Assembly (NCBI RefSeq): GCF_964204645.1
Contig: NC_134036.1
Location: 6,087,600 to 6,151,599 of the forward strand
DNA from: Tubulanus polymorphus
Lineage: Eukaryota; Nemertea; Palaeonemertea; Tubulaniformes; Tubulanidae
Length of the DNA: 64,000 nt
Direction: 5' to 3'
The translations under genes were made by a program, and so were the position numbers. Below, one piece after another: positions 10,312 through 27,448 of this stretch. The notes beneath the pieces were generated by a model. It did no database searches. It was not told where the DNA came from and was given only the letters and a program-made list of their open reading frames with translations. How positions within the stretch are numbered: the stretch's first letter is position 1; each line of letters starts with the position of its first letter.

Positions 10312-10536
10312 TAGCCAGCATCACCATCATCGCCTTCATTGTCACCACCACCTTCTCCAGCATCACCATCATCACCTTCTCCAGCATCACCATCATCGCC
10401 TTCATTGTCACCACCACCTTCTCCAGCATCACCATCATCACCTTCTCCAGCATCACCATCATCGCCTTCATTGTCACCACCACATTCTCCAGCATCACCA
10501 TCATCACCTTCTCCAGCATCACAACCGCAATCATCA
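10312..10536. repeat. 66-bp minisatellite (CACCATCATC-rich), about three units
   Basis: Direct repeats with a 66-bp period begin at 10341, 10407 and 10473. Each unit contains CCAGCATCACCATCATC and TTCATTGTCACCACC. Because 66 is divisible by three, long open frames appear on both strands (Ser/Pro-rich on plus, Met/Val-rich on minus) that I do not believe are genes. The paralogous site at 28632-28710 has a single unit. Confidence 0.85.
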
Positions 10537-10689
10537 CATCGACTTCCCCAGCATCACCATCATCACAAATCAATTGACTATCAATTCAAACTACGTCATC
10601 ATCGTCGTCATAACATCCACCATCACACACTCATTATCATAATCACTCTCTCCGCCATCTCCACCATCCCAACCTCCACCTATTGAGCG

Positions 10690-11550
10690 AGTCATCTAGT
10701 CACCCAATCGTCCGGTTAATCAGTCGGCTACGAATATACTTTTTAATCGGATTCTACGCCTGGGTCGAAGAAAACCACTCACAGAAGTGATCTTAATGGA
10801 TGGTGCAGCAAAGCGCGTGAAATTCACAAATTCTCACAAATCCAGCGACGTTTTTTTTTCTTGAGCAGACCATGCGCACCTTTCGAAACTAGTTCATTAA
10901 TGTAAATTTCACTCTCATCCCTAACTAATCTCTTTGCCCCCGCCTCAAATCGAATGTACTTACACCATTAATTTATAAAATTCAGCAAAAAACATATGTT
11001 TTTAGAGTGTAAGGGTGTCGTACAAGCTCGATTATTAAACCGCGAGCTTCAATTATGTATATTATATCAACAAGCAGCTGACTTATTCCTATTCATTTTG
11101 TCTAACCAATAAAGCGCTTGATGTATAACCACCTGCTGCGATAACGTTTCGAGTTCCTGAAATTTGCGCCCGAAAAATAATCATCGTGAATAGAAAAGCA
11201 AACACTCTACTACACGTTGTTCTAAACGTCCCGTTCCTATAGGCGTTCTAACGAATACTTTACAACTAACAGCGGCAGTTGTGGGCAGGACGTACGAATC
11301 CAGTATAGGTAAAGTAAGTATGAATGCAATAGAATAGAAAGGATGCGATACGTATAACATACATCAATACCTAGATTATGAATCTATACAAAACGAGGTT
11401 TCACGGTCGAATCGGTTAATATAATATGCGACAGGGGCCAGTTGCTCAAAGGTTGGTTGAAGCTTTCGAGTTTTATAGCTGAAATATAAATAGAGACAAT
11501 CAAAAGTTCATTATTGTTATGAGAATATTCATAGCCGTGTTAACCAGGTT
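10690..11550. other. Spacer without recognised gene
   Basis: Non-coding DNA shared with 28870-29700. The second copy lacks a short stretch around 11240-11265. A possible 5' exon for P1 could lie here (GTAAAG donor-like site near 11312), but I cannot support it. Confidence 0.4.
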
Positions 11551-11553
11551 TAA

Positions 11554-11740
11554 AATAAGTAACGAGACGAGTAGTACTGTATAGGTTAACTATTTATTTG
11601 ACGCACGAGCTTTCGCTTCTAATGAATAGAAGCTTCATCACTCATTCACCTGATGAAACTTCTATTCATTAGAAGCTCGAAAGCTCGTGCGTCAGGTAAA
11701 TAGTTAACCTATACAGTACTACTCGTCTCGTTACTTATTA
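11554..11740. repeat. Long palindromic foldback element
   Basis: Two arms of about 85 bp (left 11554-11638, right 11652-11740) are near-perfect reverse complements, beginning AATAAGTAACGAGACGAGTA. They flank a short central loop (ATCACTCATTCACCTGAT). The arms include CACGAGCTTTCGCTTCTAATG. I see no coding capacity. It is a MITE-like foldback, with a paralogous copy at 29704-29901. Confidence 0.8.
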
Positions 11741-11893
11741 TTATTATGGTATTCTATCCGGCGATTATCTTCGAACATATTTTTAACGTGTAGCCCCTGG
11801 ATTGTTTCATACAAGACGAATTATTTCGTTCATATTCAAGTTCGGTTGATGGGTAATATCGATGTTCTCCGTTTCTAGTTCGATTTCTAGGCG

Positions 11894-12576
11894 ATGAAAA
11901 TGCTTGCTTATCTATTAACTCGCGTATATGCGATCGTCGCGATTGTGGTCAGTGTTGCGTCATTTGCGGAGGCATGGGGTGAGTGGTCACGTCTGACAAT
12001 TGATTACAGAAATTTCCATCGGATTCATCGGAGGAAACAACCTACAAAAATTCAGATAGACGTTTCAAACCCATCGAAATTTAGCGAAAAGTTTCCAAAT
12101 ATTTAATGCAGACATTTTTGCACGGCATTTTACTGAGTAATTTTTCATAGAAATATATCACGATCAATTGATTAGACTTACGTATTCCAAATTATAAAAA
12201 ATAACCTTTCAGATAACCTCTCATTTGTTCCCGAATATTTTCTAAAAAAGGCATTTACTTTTGGGCTATGGTAAAATAAAAAGCCGGCTCTGATTAATGC
12301 GAATTTAGTCGGGGGATTGAAATGGGATAAATGCTTTGCGTGCGGGCGGCTATCAACCCTCAATGCTAACATATCGCTCTCTCGTCTAAACGGATCTACC
12401 TGAACCCGGGCTTAATAATAGAATTTAGTAAAATACTGTTGTTTTTGAATGTAAATTTCATTTCTTTTGGTCATATTTTAGCTTGCGGCTCCATAGGCCA
12501 ATCGTGTAAGGCTTCCATCGAATGCTGCGACCCTAACCCTTGTCAAAACTCGGTATGTACACCGTACGCGGGCTAA
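11894..12576 (+). CDS. P1: ICK (knottin)-type secreted peptide gene, intact
   Basis: Exon 1 (11894-11978) encodes 28 residues plus one base: a signal peptide beginning MKMLAYLLTRVYAIVAIVVS, homologous to that of P2. It is followed by a GTGAGT donor. Exon 2 (12482-12576, acceptor TTTTAG) completes the split codon and encodes 30 residues before TAA. The precursor is 59 aa. The mature part has six cysteines spaced C-x6-C-x5-CC-x4-C-x4-C, the inhibitor-cystine-knot pattern also used by many venom, antimicrobial and defence peptides. There is no propeptide of note between signal and first cysteine. An ATGAAAATG start follows an upstream TTTCTAG acceptor, implying a 5'UTR exon. A stem-loop and an AATAAA signal follow. 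The actual role is unknown; extracellular ligand or defence peptide is inferred. Confidence 0.8.
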
Positions 12577-12596
12577 TCGTAGATGGTAAGCTGTTG

Positions 12597-12632
12597 TAAT
12601 CGGATCGCGGAGTTTGTCGAAATATCCGATTA
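12597..12632 (+). ncRNA. 3'UTR stem-loop of P1
   Basis: Perfect 9-bp stem TAATCGGAT / ATCCGATTA, 20 bp after the P1 stop codon. Compared with P2, the fifth pair is C-G instead of G-C, a compensatory change. Downstream GAAACTGAACCGCAGTCA is shared with the other family members. Confidence 0.6.
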
Positions 12633-12732
12633 TGAAACTGAACCGCAGTCACGATACCGACTGACTGTGAAAAAGCTCGAATTGGATCTATATTTTAACT
12701 GCGTAGTAAGATCTAGTCTTATAATCAAATTC

Positions 12733-12738
12733 AATAAA
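12733..12738 (+). terminator. Poly(A) signal of P1
   Basis: AATAAA in a TTCAATAAAATG context, about 157 bp after the P1 stop codon. Matching context lies at 30905 and, on the minus strand, at 5835 and 24156. Confidence 0.6.
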
Positions 12739-12974
12739 ATGAAAATAAATAAATCAATATGAGAATGTTATAAAGTTATCAATGAAGCGCCATATCAGTC
12801 ATCGATATTGTAGATCCACGTTTTTACTTAAACTCGAAAAGCACGACGTAATAGTCCGATGCAGCTATATGGTCCAAACACATTGCACACGTGACGATGT
12901 TCGGTGTCGTTGCTGCTCTGTATATTTGGGAATACATAAAAAGGTGTTTAAACAAGAGACGAGTGTAAACCAGT

Positions 12975-13300
12975 AGAGTGTGTTCCACCGTGTCATTAAA
13001 TGTCCCCTTTTCCCCCGAAACATCCGCACTAAATTCTTAAACCATTTTTCAGAACTAGGCAAAGTGCGCTCAAATTTACCCAACTAATGAAAACTAAAGG
13101 GAAACAACTTTCTCAATTCATCAAAACTGCTTCCAAATACCTTTAAGCCATCTTTGTATATGTCGTTGTATAATTGATTCTGTATGTATTTTCTATGTGT
13201 GTGTGTTAAGTGCGTCTGTGTATGTTAATCATTTGTTAATTTTCTGTTTATACGTGAAGCGCATTATTCATTGTTTTTTTCTTCATTTCGATTTTGTTTT
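12975..13300 (+). mobile_element. LINE-like fragment
   Basis: A plus-strand frame reading VFHRVIKCPLFPRN...FLNHF, then stops and KLKGNNFLNSS, resembles the degenerate C-terminus of a LINE polyprotein (an HxxxKCP-type segment). About 460 bp here (13004-13463) is missing from the paralogous site near 31177. This is either an insertion in unit 1 or a deletion in unit 2. Confidence 0.4.
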
Positions 13301-13529
13301 TTCGCTCTAAGCAATTGTATTTTTGTCGAGCAATAAAACATATTCTATTCACCCATAATATAAAATTAAAAAAAAAAAACAATTTTGTTCTGGCGTGTCG
13401 GGAGGATTACGTACTTCCACCCATTTTCAGCGATTTATTGGAAAATGAGATACGAAAAAAATATGGTTATAATCGTATTTTTTTTAAAATTTATATCGTT
13501 AGTGAACCAACTATAATCCAGACCTAAAA

Positions 13530-14666
13530 TACTTTCAACTATCTACGAGTGTAAACCAATTTAAATCATCTTAGATTGTATGGTCTGGTCAGTGAGGTCT
13601 GGTATGTGTGGATATGGCTTTTTGATGCGTTATCTCAACACGTAACAGCCATTAAAAAGGTGCGAGGTACAGTCACGTGTAATAAATAAATTCCAACAAC
13701 AAATATCATTAAATAAAACATTCGAAATTTTTTATGACAACGTTTTGCATAAAACTACAATATACAAACTATCTATAATATATAGCTATATAACTACGGC
13801 GGGGGTTCGGGTTCCTGCTGAGCCAGGTTGGGCGTGTCTACTGAGCTAGAGTTTCGCATAGGATAAATATTTACAATACAGTATTAGCTTAATCTGTAAA
13901 TTCAGGAGTATACCACTGACCAGGGCCTATACTTTGAGGACAAAATAATCACTAGGATGCATCATTCACAGTCCATCGAAGTGTATCGTATACACACTTT
14001 TATCTCACTTCGTATTCTGTATTACAACGATAATGATGATAAATACATTTCCTAAAGAAAAGTGAACGTTGCATGTTTCGATACTGCGGCATAGGAACAA
14101 CAATTACCACGAATTTTTCATTATTAATGAAGAATTAGTCATCTTGCCGGATAGACACATAACAGCTGGACAATTTTTTTCGGTTGGCATCGTGGGTTGT
14201 GGATGTGGGTGCCTGACCTGAATGACAACGATTGAATGTCGTGTCTATAGGAGTGACGGCTATCCGACCTGATAAGTTTTACTTCACGCAATTATCATTG
14301 ACATATTAATTAATGATATATCAAACAATAGATCGACTCGAGATTATTGAACGTGAATAAAACGGTGAAAGTCGAACGGAATACTTATCGCAGTGATATT
14401 TAGTGCTGAGCCTATTACTATAAAACTGAGCGAATTTGGACAATTCACACAAATCATATCGCGCGGGGAGGGTATTTTGACAATGGTAACCCAATATTGC
14501 ATAATTCATAAAAAAAAACGATAGGCTAGCTGTAATGCCTCTTTGGACTCTTGTTTATGCCCTAAAATCAATTATCCCCATCAGAAAATGCTTTCAGAAA
14601 TCAGAAAACAACGTTTTGACTGGCAATATATTCTAATTACCCTGCGCTGGGTAAAACTGGATGAAT
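13530..14666. other. Receptor 3' flank, no gene
   Basis: Downstream flank of receptor B, shared with 31200-32397. It includes a tRNA-like remnant at 13794-13860 and a loose inverted repeat (GGATAGACAC near 14158, GTGTCTATAGG near 14240). No further coding signal seen. Confidence 0.5.
13794..13860 (-). repeat. tRNA-like SINE remnant
   Basis: The minus strand has a box A-like TAGCTCAGTAGACACG and a weak box B (CCCGAACCCCCGCC). Related remnants lie at the corresponding place 3' of the other receptors (31505-31565, 42705-42800, 51880-51985). Confidence 0.4.
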
Positions 14667-21155
<6,489 letters not shown>

Positions 21156-21454
21156 CACTGTGACAGAATGAACGATATTCGTCAAGTTTCAAAAATGCGT
21201 TTATTGGTCGCATGAAGATCCGTTCTCATCCAATCAGAAAAAGTCACTCCGCCGAATTGAAAATTCTTGAAATATTTTCAGAAAAAAATACGCACGTTTG
21301 AAATTCAACCAAAGAAAAAAATGTTGCAACGGCACACAGAATTCCATCTTTTCATTTTTCGCAATTTTATATTCTATGTTTGATTTGTTCGAATATTATA
21401 TTTCTCATTACTATATGTTGTGTTCGTAAAGTCGTTATGCGTCATACTCTCAAA

Positions 21455-21575
21455 ACAACGATGCCCAGTTTTATAGACTAGTTCAAACTTTAACCCGGGG
21501 CTAACTTGATTCATTTTCAATTGAGATAGCCCCCGGGTTAAAGGTAATACCAGTCTATAAAACCGGGCCCAGAGT
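21455..21575. repeat. Foldback element
   Basis: Arms CAGTTTTATAGACTAG...TTTAACCCGGGGCTA and TAGCCCCCGGGTTAAAGG...CAGTCTATAAAACCGGG are reverse complements over about 45 bp with small gaps. A decayed paralogue sits at 2822-2925. Confidence 0.65.
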
Positions 21576-22170
21576 TGACCTGAGCAGCAAAAAAACACAT
21601 TCACGGTTGTTCGATTCACCGATTCGATTCACCGATTCCGTACTCGACCTTTACCTACAAATCTGTAGATAACTGTATTTCTTCATATTGATTACGAACG
21701 TTAAATGTATTCTCATAACTCAGTCGCCGATATTCGATTAAAAATGAATTTCTTTTTCATTCCAATTCTAATCAATTTCGAGTCTAGAACTGCGTATACT
21801 GGGAACGTGTTTTTTTTTCTCTCTCGAAAAATCCATCGATATCGAGACCGCTGTTGATTTGACTATCATTCAGATTATGAAACGTGAATCAAACTCGATA
21901 TCATTGAACGCAAATCTCTTGAGCCTCATCGAGTCTCGTTAGAGCCTCTTAAAAGCGATTTGAATTTGAAAATCTGGCGCATACCATATCCTGTATGTTT
22001 TTTGAGAAATCTCCCTAAGCTTCGCGTATTAAGGGTTTCATCCCCTGTTTGTCTCATAGAAATTTATTCAAACAAATTACTGTTCGTTATCTGAACGGTC
22101 CACAAACATCGATATCGAATTTTAAAATTCGAAATTCGGACAGAATTAACGACAGATTAAAAATTTCGCA

Positions 22171-22171
<1 letters not shown>

Positions 22172-22231
<60 letters not shown>

Positions 22232-22248
22232 GTATATATATGTATATA

Positions 22249-22283
<35 letters not shown>
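22172..22283. repeat. (TA)n microsatellite with GT interruptions
   Basis: About 110 bp of TA repeats with a few TGTA and ATGT interruptions. It produces Ile-Tyr open frames on both strands that are not genes. Confidence 0.95.
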
Positions 22284-22285
<2 letters not shown>

Positions 22286-22671
22286 AAGCCTTATGATAGA
22301 AAAAAAAAAAAAACAATAACAATATTCGTTTGAAAATAAAGATTTCTCGTCGACAAAATCTGGAGATTCCACTGGGCCTAGCTGCACAGTCGTGAGTTAA
22401 GGCCAAAAGTGGTGTTACATCTTTAACACGGAACGAGTTTATACTGGACTTTAGTTGTTAGATTGGGCATAGAATCAAGTTGGACTGAGACTGGTCTTAG
22501 ATCTAAGGCATGGCTCCTGCAACAGACCCCTCGATTCAAACTGCATCGCATACTAAGATAGATTATAGCCGAACAAATGCGTTCGTATTCGCAATATCTT
22601 GCTTATATCAGCATTTCTAGAATTCTAGAATTTCTAGAGAGCGGGAGAGAGAGATACCGAATAGATAATAC

Positions 22672-22785
22672 AGCGTGGCGTATATATGTAAAACGCCTCG
22701 AGGCAGTTACTGTAAAAACGGTCTAAACTTTCTGTGCACGACAGCGGATTTCAGTATGTATCATGTATCCGTCTAGATCAAAGAT
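22672..22785. promoter_or_regulatory. Conserved non-coding block, copy 2
   Basis: Same GGCGT...ACGCC, GCCTCGAGGC and CAGTTACTG arrangement as at 4822-4935. Differences are scattered single bases. Confidence 0.4.
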
Positions 22786-23852
22786 ATATTCACACTGATT
22801 TCGTGCGCCGCTAGAAAACCAGCGAATAACTAATTTATAAATCACAATTACACAAAACCTTAAGTCTTACGATATAGGAAAAACCTTGAAAAAACCTAAA
22901 TTAGTAGATTACAAAGTTTAAGGATTGTGCAACGATTTTCATGTTTGCCGCGAATGTGGAAAAATCGATTGGATTCATCGATGTATTTTGAGGAGCGATA
23001 AAGTTTTATTTCTATCAGGGAAAACTTTTGAGACGATAGTGTCAGTATTCGGTTGATTAGTGATTAAATTCATTAGATTTGAAGATTTTAGACTATCTCA
23101 TTGCGTGCGATTCATATTCTTTCTCGTTTAAGGGAAGCAACCTTACGCGCCCTGGAATTAAAACGTTTTTGCAAAATTATTTGATAATGGATATGGTTGT
23201 ACGCAAGTAATATGTAGATGTTCATTTTACTTATTTCTAGCTTTATGGCGACAGCGAAGCGCGTTTTCCGCTGCCCGCTATTTATTGAGGAAGACGGTTC
23301 CGATAAAATATCTGAAATTCATCCCGGTATTATGAGTAGAACCCGCTGAGTGTCGTAATAAGTTGGTCAAAGCATTCTTCCAAACTAGGACCTAAAACAA
23401 CGCGATGCAATGTAAAAAGCGAAAAACAACGCAATGTTAAATGTAACAAAATATCAGAAATATTTCTGGTAGGAACTTCCAACCTAGCACTTTGATAGTT
23501 TTTCATTGCAATATGTATAATCGATACTATTGTTTAATTGGGATCCATAGAATCTACATAATCTATTTCTGATTCGGAATAGCCGTCATTCGTGAAAATA
23601 TGCTAGAATAAACTAAAAAAGATACAAATGTGGAATATGCACGGTGTCTGATATTGATTTTCGTTGTAATGCAATAAAATCATACTTACGTTGAACATTT
23701 GACGCGGTAAGAATTGTAGGCTTAGAGCGCTGCGATTCATACAGCGAGTGTATGACACGTGGATTGTGTTTACACAGAGGACAGCGTGCGCGCGGTAGCA
23801 GAATATGGCGAAAAGTTTCTTTTGAAAATATTTCGTCCAAGTAATGATTTAA

Positions 23853-24026
23853 ATTTGGTGGCTGATTCGGGCCACGCCGACATTTTTCGAGCACGAAAAA
23901 TCTCAAAACAAAATTGATAGCGAGAAAACGAATATTAACGCGAGAAGACAAATATTAGCGCAAGAAAACAAATATTTAGCGCGAGAAAACAAAATAATAT
24001 GTTTTCTCGCGCTAAATATTTGTTGG
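23853..24026. repeat. Insertion with tandem ~20-bp repeats and a perfect 24-bp hairpin
   Basis: Relative to the unit 1 site (near 5702) about 165 extra bases are present. They include four imperfect copies of a GCGAGAAAACAAATATTA-like unit. The last copy is inverted, giving perfect 24-bp arms 23967-23990 and 24001-24024 around a 10-base loop. A transposon-derived insertion is likely. Confidence 0.6.
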
Positions 24027-24155
24027 GGACCCCTGGAAATGACCGTGAGTGCGTTGCAAGCCGCGGACGAAACGGCGTATCCTATTGATCTGACATTTTT
24101 TAACTTCGAATCATAAACAGTAAACAAGCCAATCATTGATACATTTACTAGCAGC

Positions 24156-24161
24156 TTTATT
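24156..24161 (-). terminator. Poly(A) signal of P2'
   Basis: AATAAA on the minus strand (TCCAATAAAGC context), counterpart of the P2 signal at 5835. Confidence 0.5.
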
Positions 24162-24269
24162 GGATCTAATTATGACACGGAGTTTGAATTATAAATTCAA
24201 TTCGAGCTATTTCTCAACGTGCAAAACCTTTTCAGTCAGTAGGTAACCTGCCGACTGTGGTTATTTTCA

Positions 24270-24312
24270 TAATGGGATATTACCCGAACAACCGCAAATT
24301 CATATCCCATTA
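24270..24312 (-). ncRNA. 3'UTR stem-loop of P2'
   Basis: Perfect 11-bp stem TAATGGGATAT / ATATCCCATTA, identical to that of P2. A second short inverted repeat (CAGTC...GACTG) follows near 24228-24255. Confidence 0.55.
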
Positions 24313-24334
24313 TAGGTCCTTATCGCCATAACGA

Positions 24335-25240
24335 TTAGCTACAAAATCCGGCTCTGCATTTTTTGTCGCAACAGTCAGAGCTATAGTAACAACTATCTGC
24401 TTTTTTCATGCAACGTCGAGTCCCTGAAAGTAAGAAATTGAAAATTGAATTTTGAAGTGAAACAAGCTTTTCTTACTTAAGTCAATGTATAATTCCGAAC
24501 CCAGAGCATATATAGAACCGGTAATGATCCCGACGATTGGGATCTTAGAAGCCACTCATTGTTGTCGATCATTTAGACGAACGAATGTATTTAAGAGTTG
24601 CATGTTCATAAGATCAATATTTCAGGTCAATTGAATGGACTACCCGCAAAACCAGCTATCCCGCCGCGATGAGCAGTAGATCGTTCGTTGTCAAAATTAG
24701 TTTATTTTCAATTAACTTTGAAATGGATTGTAAGACTCCTGAATCCATGTATTATCACAGCACTCGCCAAATATAAAAAACTTTCATTCTTATTATGAGA
24801 TTTGGAGATTTTCTTCATAAATAATTGATTCATCTAAGTGAAGAGTTCATTCAGATTTAATTGATTTGAAGATGAAAATTGAACGCGACAAACAATCTAC
24901 TAGCGAACCTAATGGATCCTCGCCTGCCATATGCGGAATCCTCGATTACCACATTAGCACACTGCGGCTACCCCATTGATTCTAATCAGTATATGAGCAT
25001 GTAATATTATCTATGAGATGTAATTCGTTGAATTAATTCGTTCGATAATCATCTACTTAATCGATAAATAACTACTAAATGTGAACTGATAATTACAAAT
25101 TCTAATTAATGCGTATTATTCGTGGAATCGCACGAAATCGTGTATTGTATTCCCGGTTACTTAAGTGCGTCTACAATGGCCACGGCACTGACGACAATCA
25201 CAGCAACAGCACACATTCGAGTCATTAAATGAGCCAGCAT
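24335..25240 (-). pseudogene. P2': ICK-type peptide gene with lost splice donor
   Basis: The signal-peptide exon starts at ATG 25240. The mature exon is 24423-24335 with a proper CAG acceptor, and its spacing is C-x6-C-x5-CC-x3-C-x4-C, preceded by a basic stretch (TRR) that could be a processing site. At the end of the signal exon the donor reads TTAAGT where P2 has GTAAGT. The frame then runs into a stop two codons later (25157-25159). The coding parts differ from P2 by few bases, so the lesion is recent. Unless a cryptic donor is used, this copy cannot produce the knot peptide. Confidence 0.65.
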
Positions 25241-26157
25241 TTTCGCGCCTAGAATTTTACTAAAATATTTGAAGCCATGGAAATTACAATATCCGTGATA
25301 AGACGATGAGCAAAAATCCCACAATGAATCAAAAAAGTTTATTTCAAAATTATAAATTTTCCGGGTGATTGCCACCACCCATCTTCAGTCTAAAAAAATA
25401 ATTTAAAAATTACCACCCGAAATATTTCTAATTTCAAATAAGCTTTCTAGATTCATTCATATATTGTGGGATTTTAACTCATGAATGATATCTATTAGCA
25501 ATCACAAATTCTGATTATGCAAAAGCTTTCAACGGGCTCTCAGTTAATGAACATTTTGTCAGGTAATGTACCAGGTTTAGAAATATGCAGCTCTCTGCAT
25601 ATAACGGGTTTTCTGTATTTCTGGTTTGAATGCTGTTCCATAAGTTCATTCTTTTTTAATCTATTGTATCGTATCGTCCTTGCAATCAAAAGGAAAGTAC
25701 GTGGAAGCCCAAATTTTTAGGGTGCATATATAAATGAAGGTTCCAGCGAGAAACATCAAACTAAAAGGTAAAGAAAAAATCGCGCTGATATCCGTAACCG
25801 TTTGTTTACATAGAATAATGGCGGCTCGTTGTCGAAAATTCAAATGAAAAGCGTAATTGAAATGATAAAGAGCTGAATTTCTGATAAGGCATCGCATTGA
25901 CTGGAAGGAGAACGGTGTTTTCACTCTCCGCATCCTCGTTTAGACCCTATCATAACCCAAATACCATCCAAGCGAAATTGACAAAATCGGGACTCGCCAT
26001 AGTTTAGACAAGCGTCGCTAGAATCTATTCTTTTTATGAAATTGACGAAATAATTAATCTGCGTTTTTATGTATTTTGTTTAATTCTATTTCTTATTTCA
26101 ACATTTGATCGGGAAAAATATAGATTTGAATTACCGGTATTTTATCGACGGACCTAC

Positions 26158-26245
26158 CTCAGTCGCTTGTTCTGACGTATTCAACTTTTCGAATCGAAAA
26201 TGTCTCGTTTTCCCGAGCTAGCACAGTCGACGAATGAATAAAACA
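26158..26245 (-). promoter_or_regulatory. Putative 5'UTR exon of P2'
   Basis: Counterpart of 7848-7935, ending in the same GAG then GTAGGT donor. The upstream TCGATTTTGAA block is at about 26345-26410. Confidence 0.45.
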
Positions 26246-26674
26246 CATCGCGCGTAAAATAGTATACGTGTTGAAATAGAAATCGAAGTTATACAGATAT
26301 ACTACACACAGCTCGATATAGATTGAAACTCGCGTCGATGTGTTTGTTCAATCGCTTCGCACCCGGCTCTTCAAAATCGATCCACGCGCATCACTATCTC
26401 ACTTCACAATGATCCATGGGTATAATGTTTCGAACTTGCGGGATATCATTATGTATATTTAAATCAGCTGTCGCCTTTCATAATTTATGAATATCAATTT
26501 TTCATATGCTGTTTTAGAATTTTCGTTCGTGTGCGGTGAATACACAGAACGCATCATTCTGACTAGAAACAGGTCTTAAATTGCGATTGAAAGTGACTAT
26601 TGAATCCGATCGATGTTTTTTGATTGGAGGTTTCCTACGCGTGTTTTGTCGGCCACTATGTGCGGTCCCCACTG

Positions 26675-26750
26675 CCGTCCTCCCCAGGTAGGGATTCGAA
26701 CCTGATGGCGTCGCTACACTCGGCCACGGCACGAACCCCTGCCACAATAG
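26675..26750 (-). repeat. tRNA-derived SINE head, unit 2
   Basis: Paralogue of 8370-8445 with boxes A and B retained. Its inverted partner lies at 26909-26985. Confidence 0.55.
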
Positions 26751-26908
26751 ACCGAATGCGGCACCGATCAGATTGTTCGTTGTATAATCACTAAAGCAAA
26801 GTTCACGGAAGAACTATCGATCGGAAAACCCGGACTAAATTGGATAAAACGGGTTTTCTAATTGGCTAATATTGTAATCATCTAAGCTGCGTGAGCATCT
26901 GTACACTC

Positions 26909-26985
26909 GGTCTAGTGTGGCAGGGTTTCGTACCGCGGCAATCTCGATGCCATCAGGTTCGAATCCCTGCTGGGGGGGGGGGGGA
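26909..26985 (+). repeat. tRNA-derived SINE head, inverted partner, with G run
   Basis: Paralogue of 8600-8690. Box B (GGTTCGAATCC) is better preserved than in unit 1 and is followed by a run of 13 G in place of GGGGGAGG. Confidence 0.55.
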
Positions 26986-27371
26986 TGCTGACTGCCGAGT
27001 AACTATCGTAGACCCCAGTAATGACATCATGTGCAAATACATCGTGTACAGTGGTCACGCTATTGCGTCATATTGACCGTCATCTGGTCATAGATGACTA
27101 ATTTCGCCCGAGTGTACTGGTCTGCAAAGTCTTGGAGAAATGATTCTGCCTGAATGAGATCCGTCTTGTTAACTTCTCCGGTGTATATAGTTGAAAGAAC
27201 TGCTAAAACTGAATCGTTTGCTTTTATTTGATTAACTGATTTGCATATATTTGCATATATTATATATTCATCATAGTCAGTCAGTAACCTGACTGTGATT
27301 TAGTTTTATAATCGCATATTTCCCAAAACCACCGCTAGTAATCCGATTGTAAACCCAATTTTCACCAACGA

Positions 27372-27448
27372 TTAGCAACACCTTGCCTGGTTACATTTGC
27401 CGCTGCAACACTCAGCATCGTGGGCGCAAAGTCCCAAGTTTGTGCAAC
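27372..27448 (-). CDS. P3': mature exon of seven-cysteine ICK-type peptide
   Basis: Identical coding sequence to P3 (9060-9136), including the TATAG acceptor and TAA stop. As for P3, I find no signal-peptide exon between here and the putative 5'UTR exon near 28290-28370. The TATA box equivalent reads TATAAC near 28400, one base away from P3's TATAAA. Confidence 0.55.

Larger units (their letters stand above)
21190..24140. other. B/C spacer, first part: no gene recognised
   Basis: Paralogous to 2576-5815 but without the LINE. It contains a foldback (21455-21575), a (TA)n tract, the conserved CCTCGAGG block (22672-22785) and, near its end, a repeat-rich insertion of about 165 bp. The short frames in it are discussed under rejected items. 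Confidence 0.5.

Noticed and set aside
10223-10686. Long Ser/Pro-rich (+) and Met/Val-rich (-) open frames
   Set aside because: Both are produced by the 66-bp minisatellite; no start context, signal or homology, and the array shrinks to one unit in the paralogue.
11554-11740. CRISPR-like repeat
   Set aside because: It is a single palindrome in animal DNA, without repeat-spacer periodicity; a foldback transposon fits.
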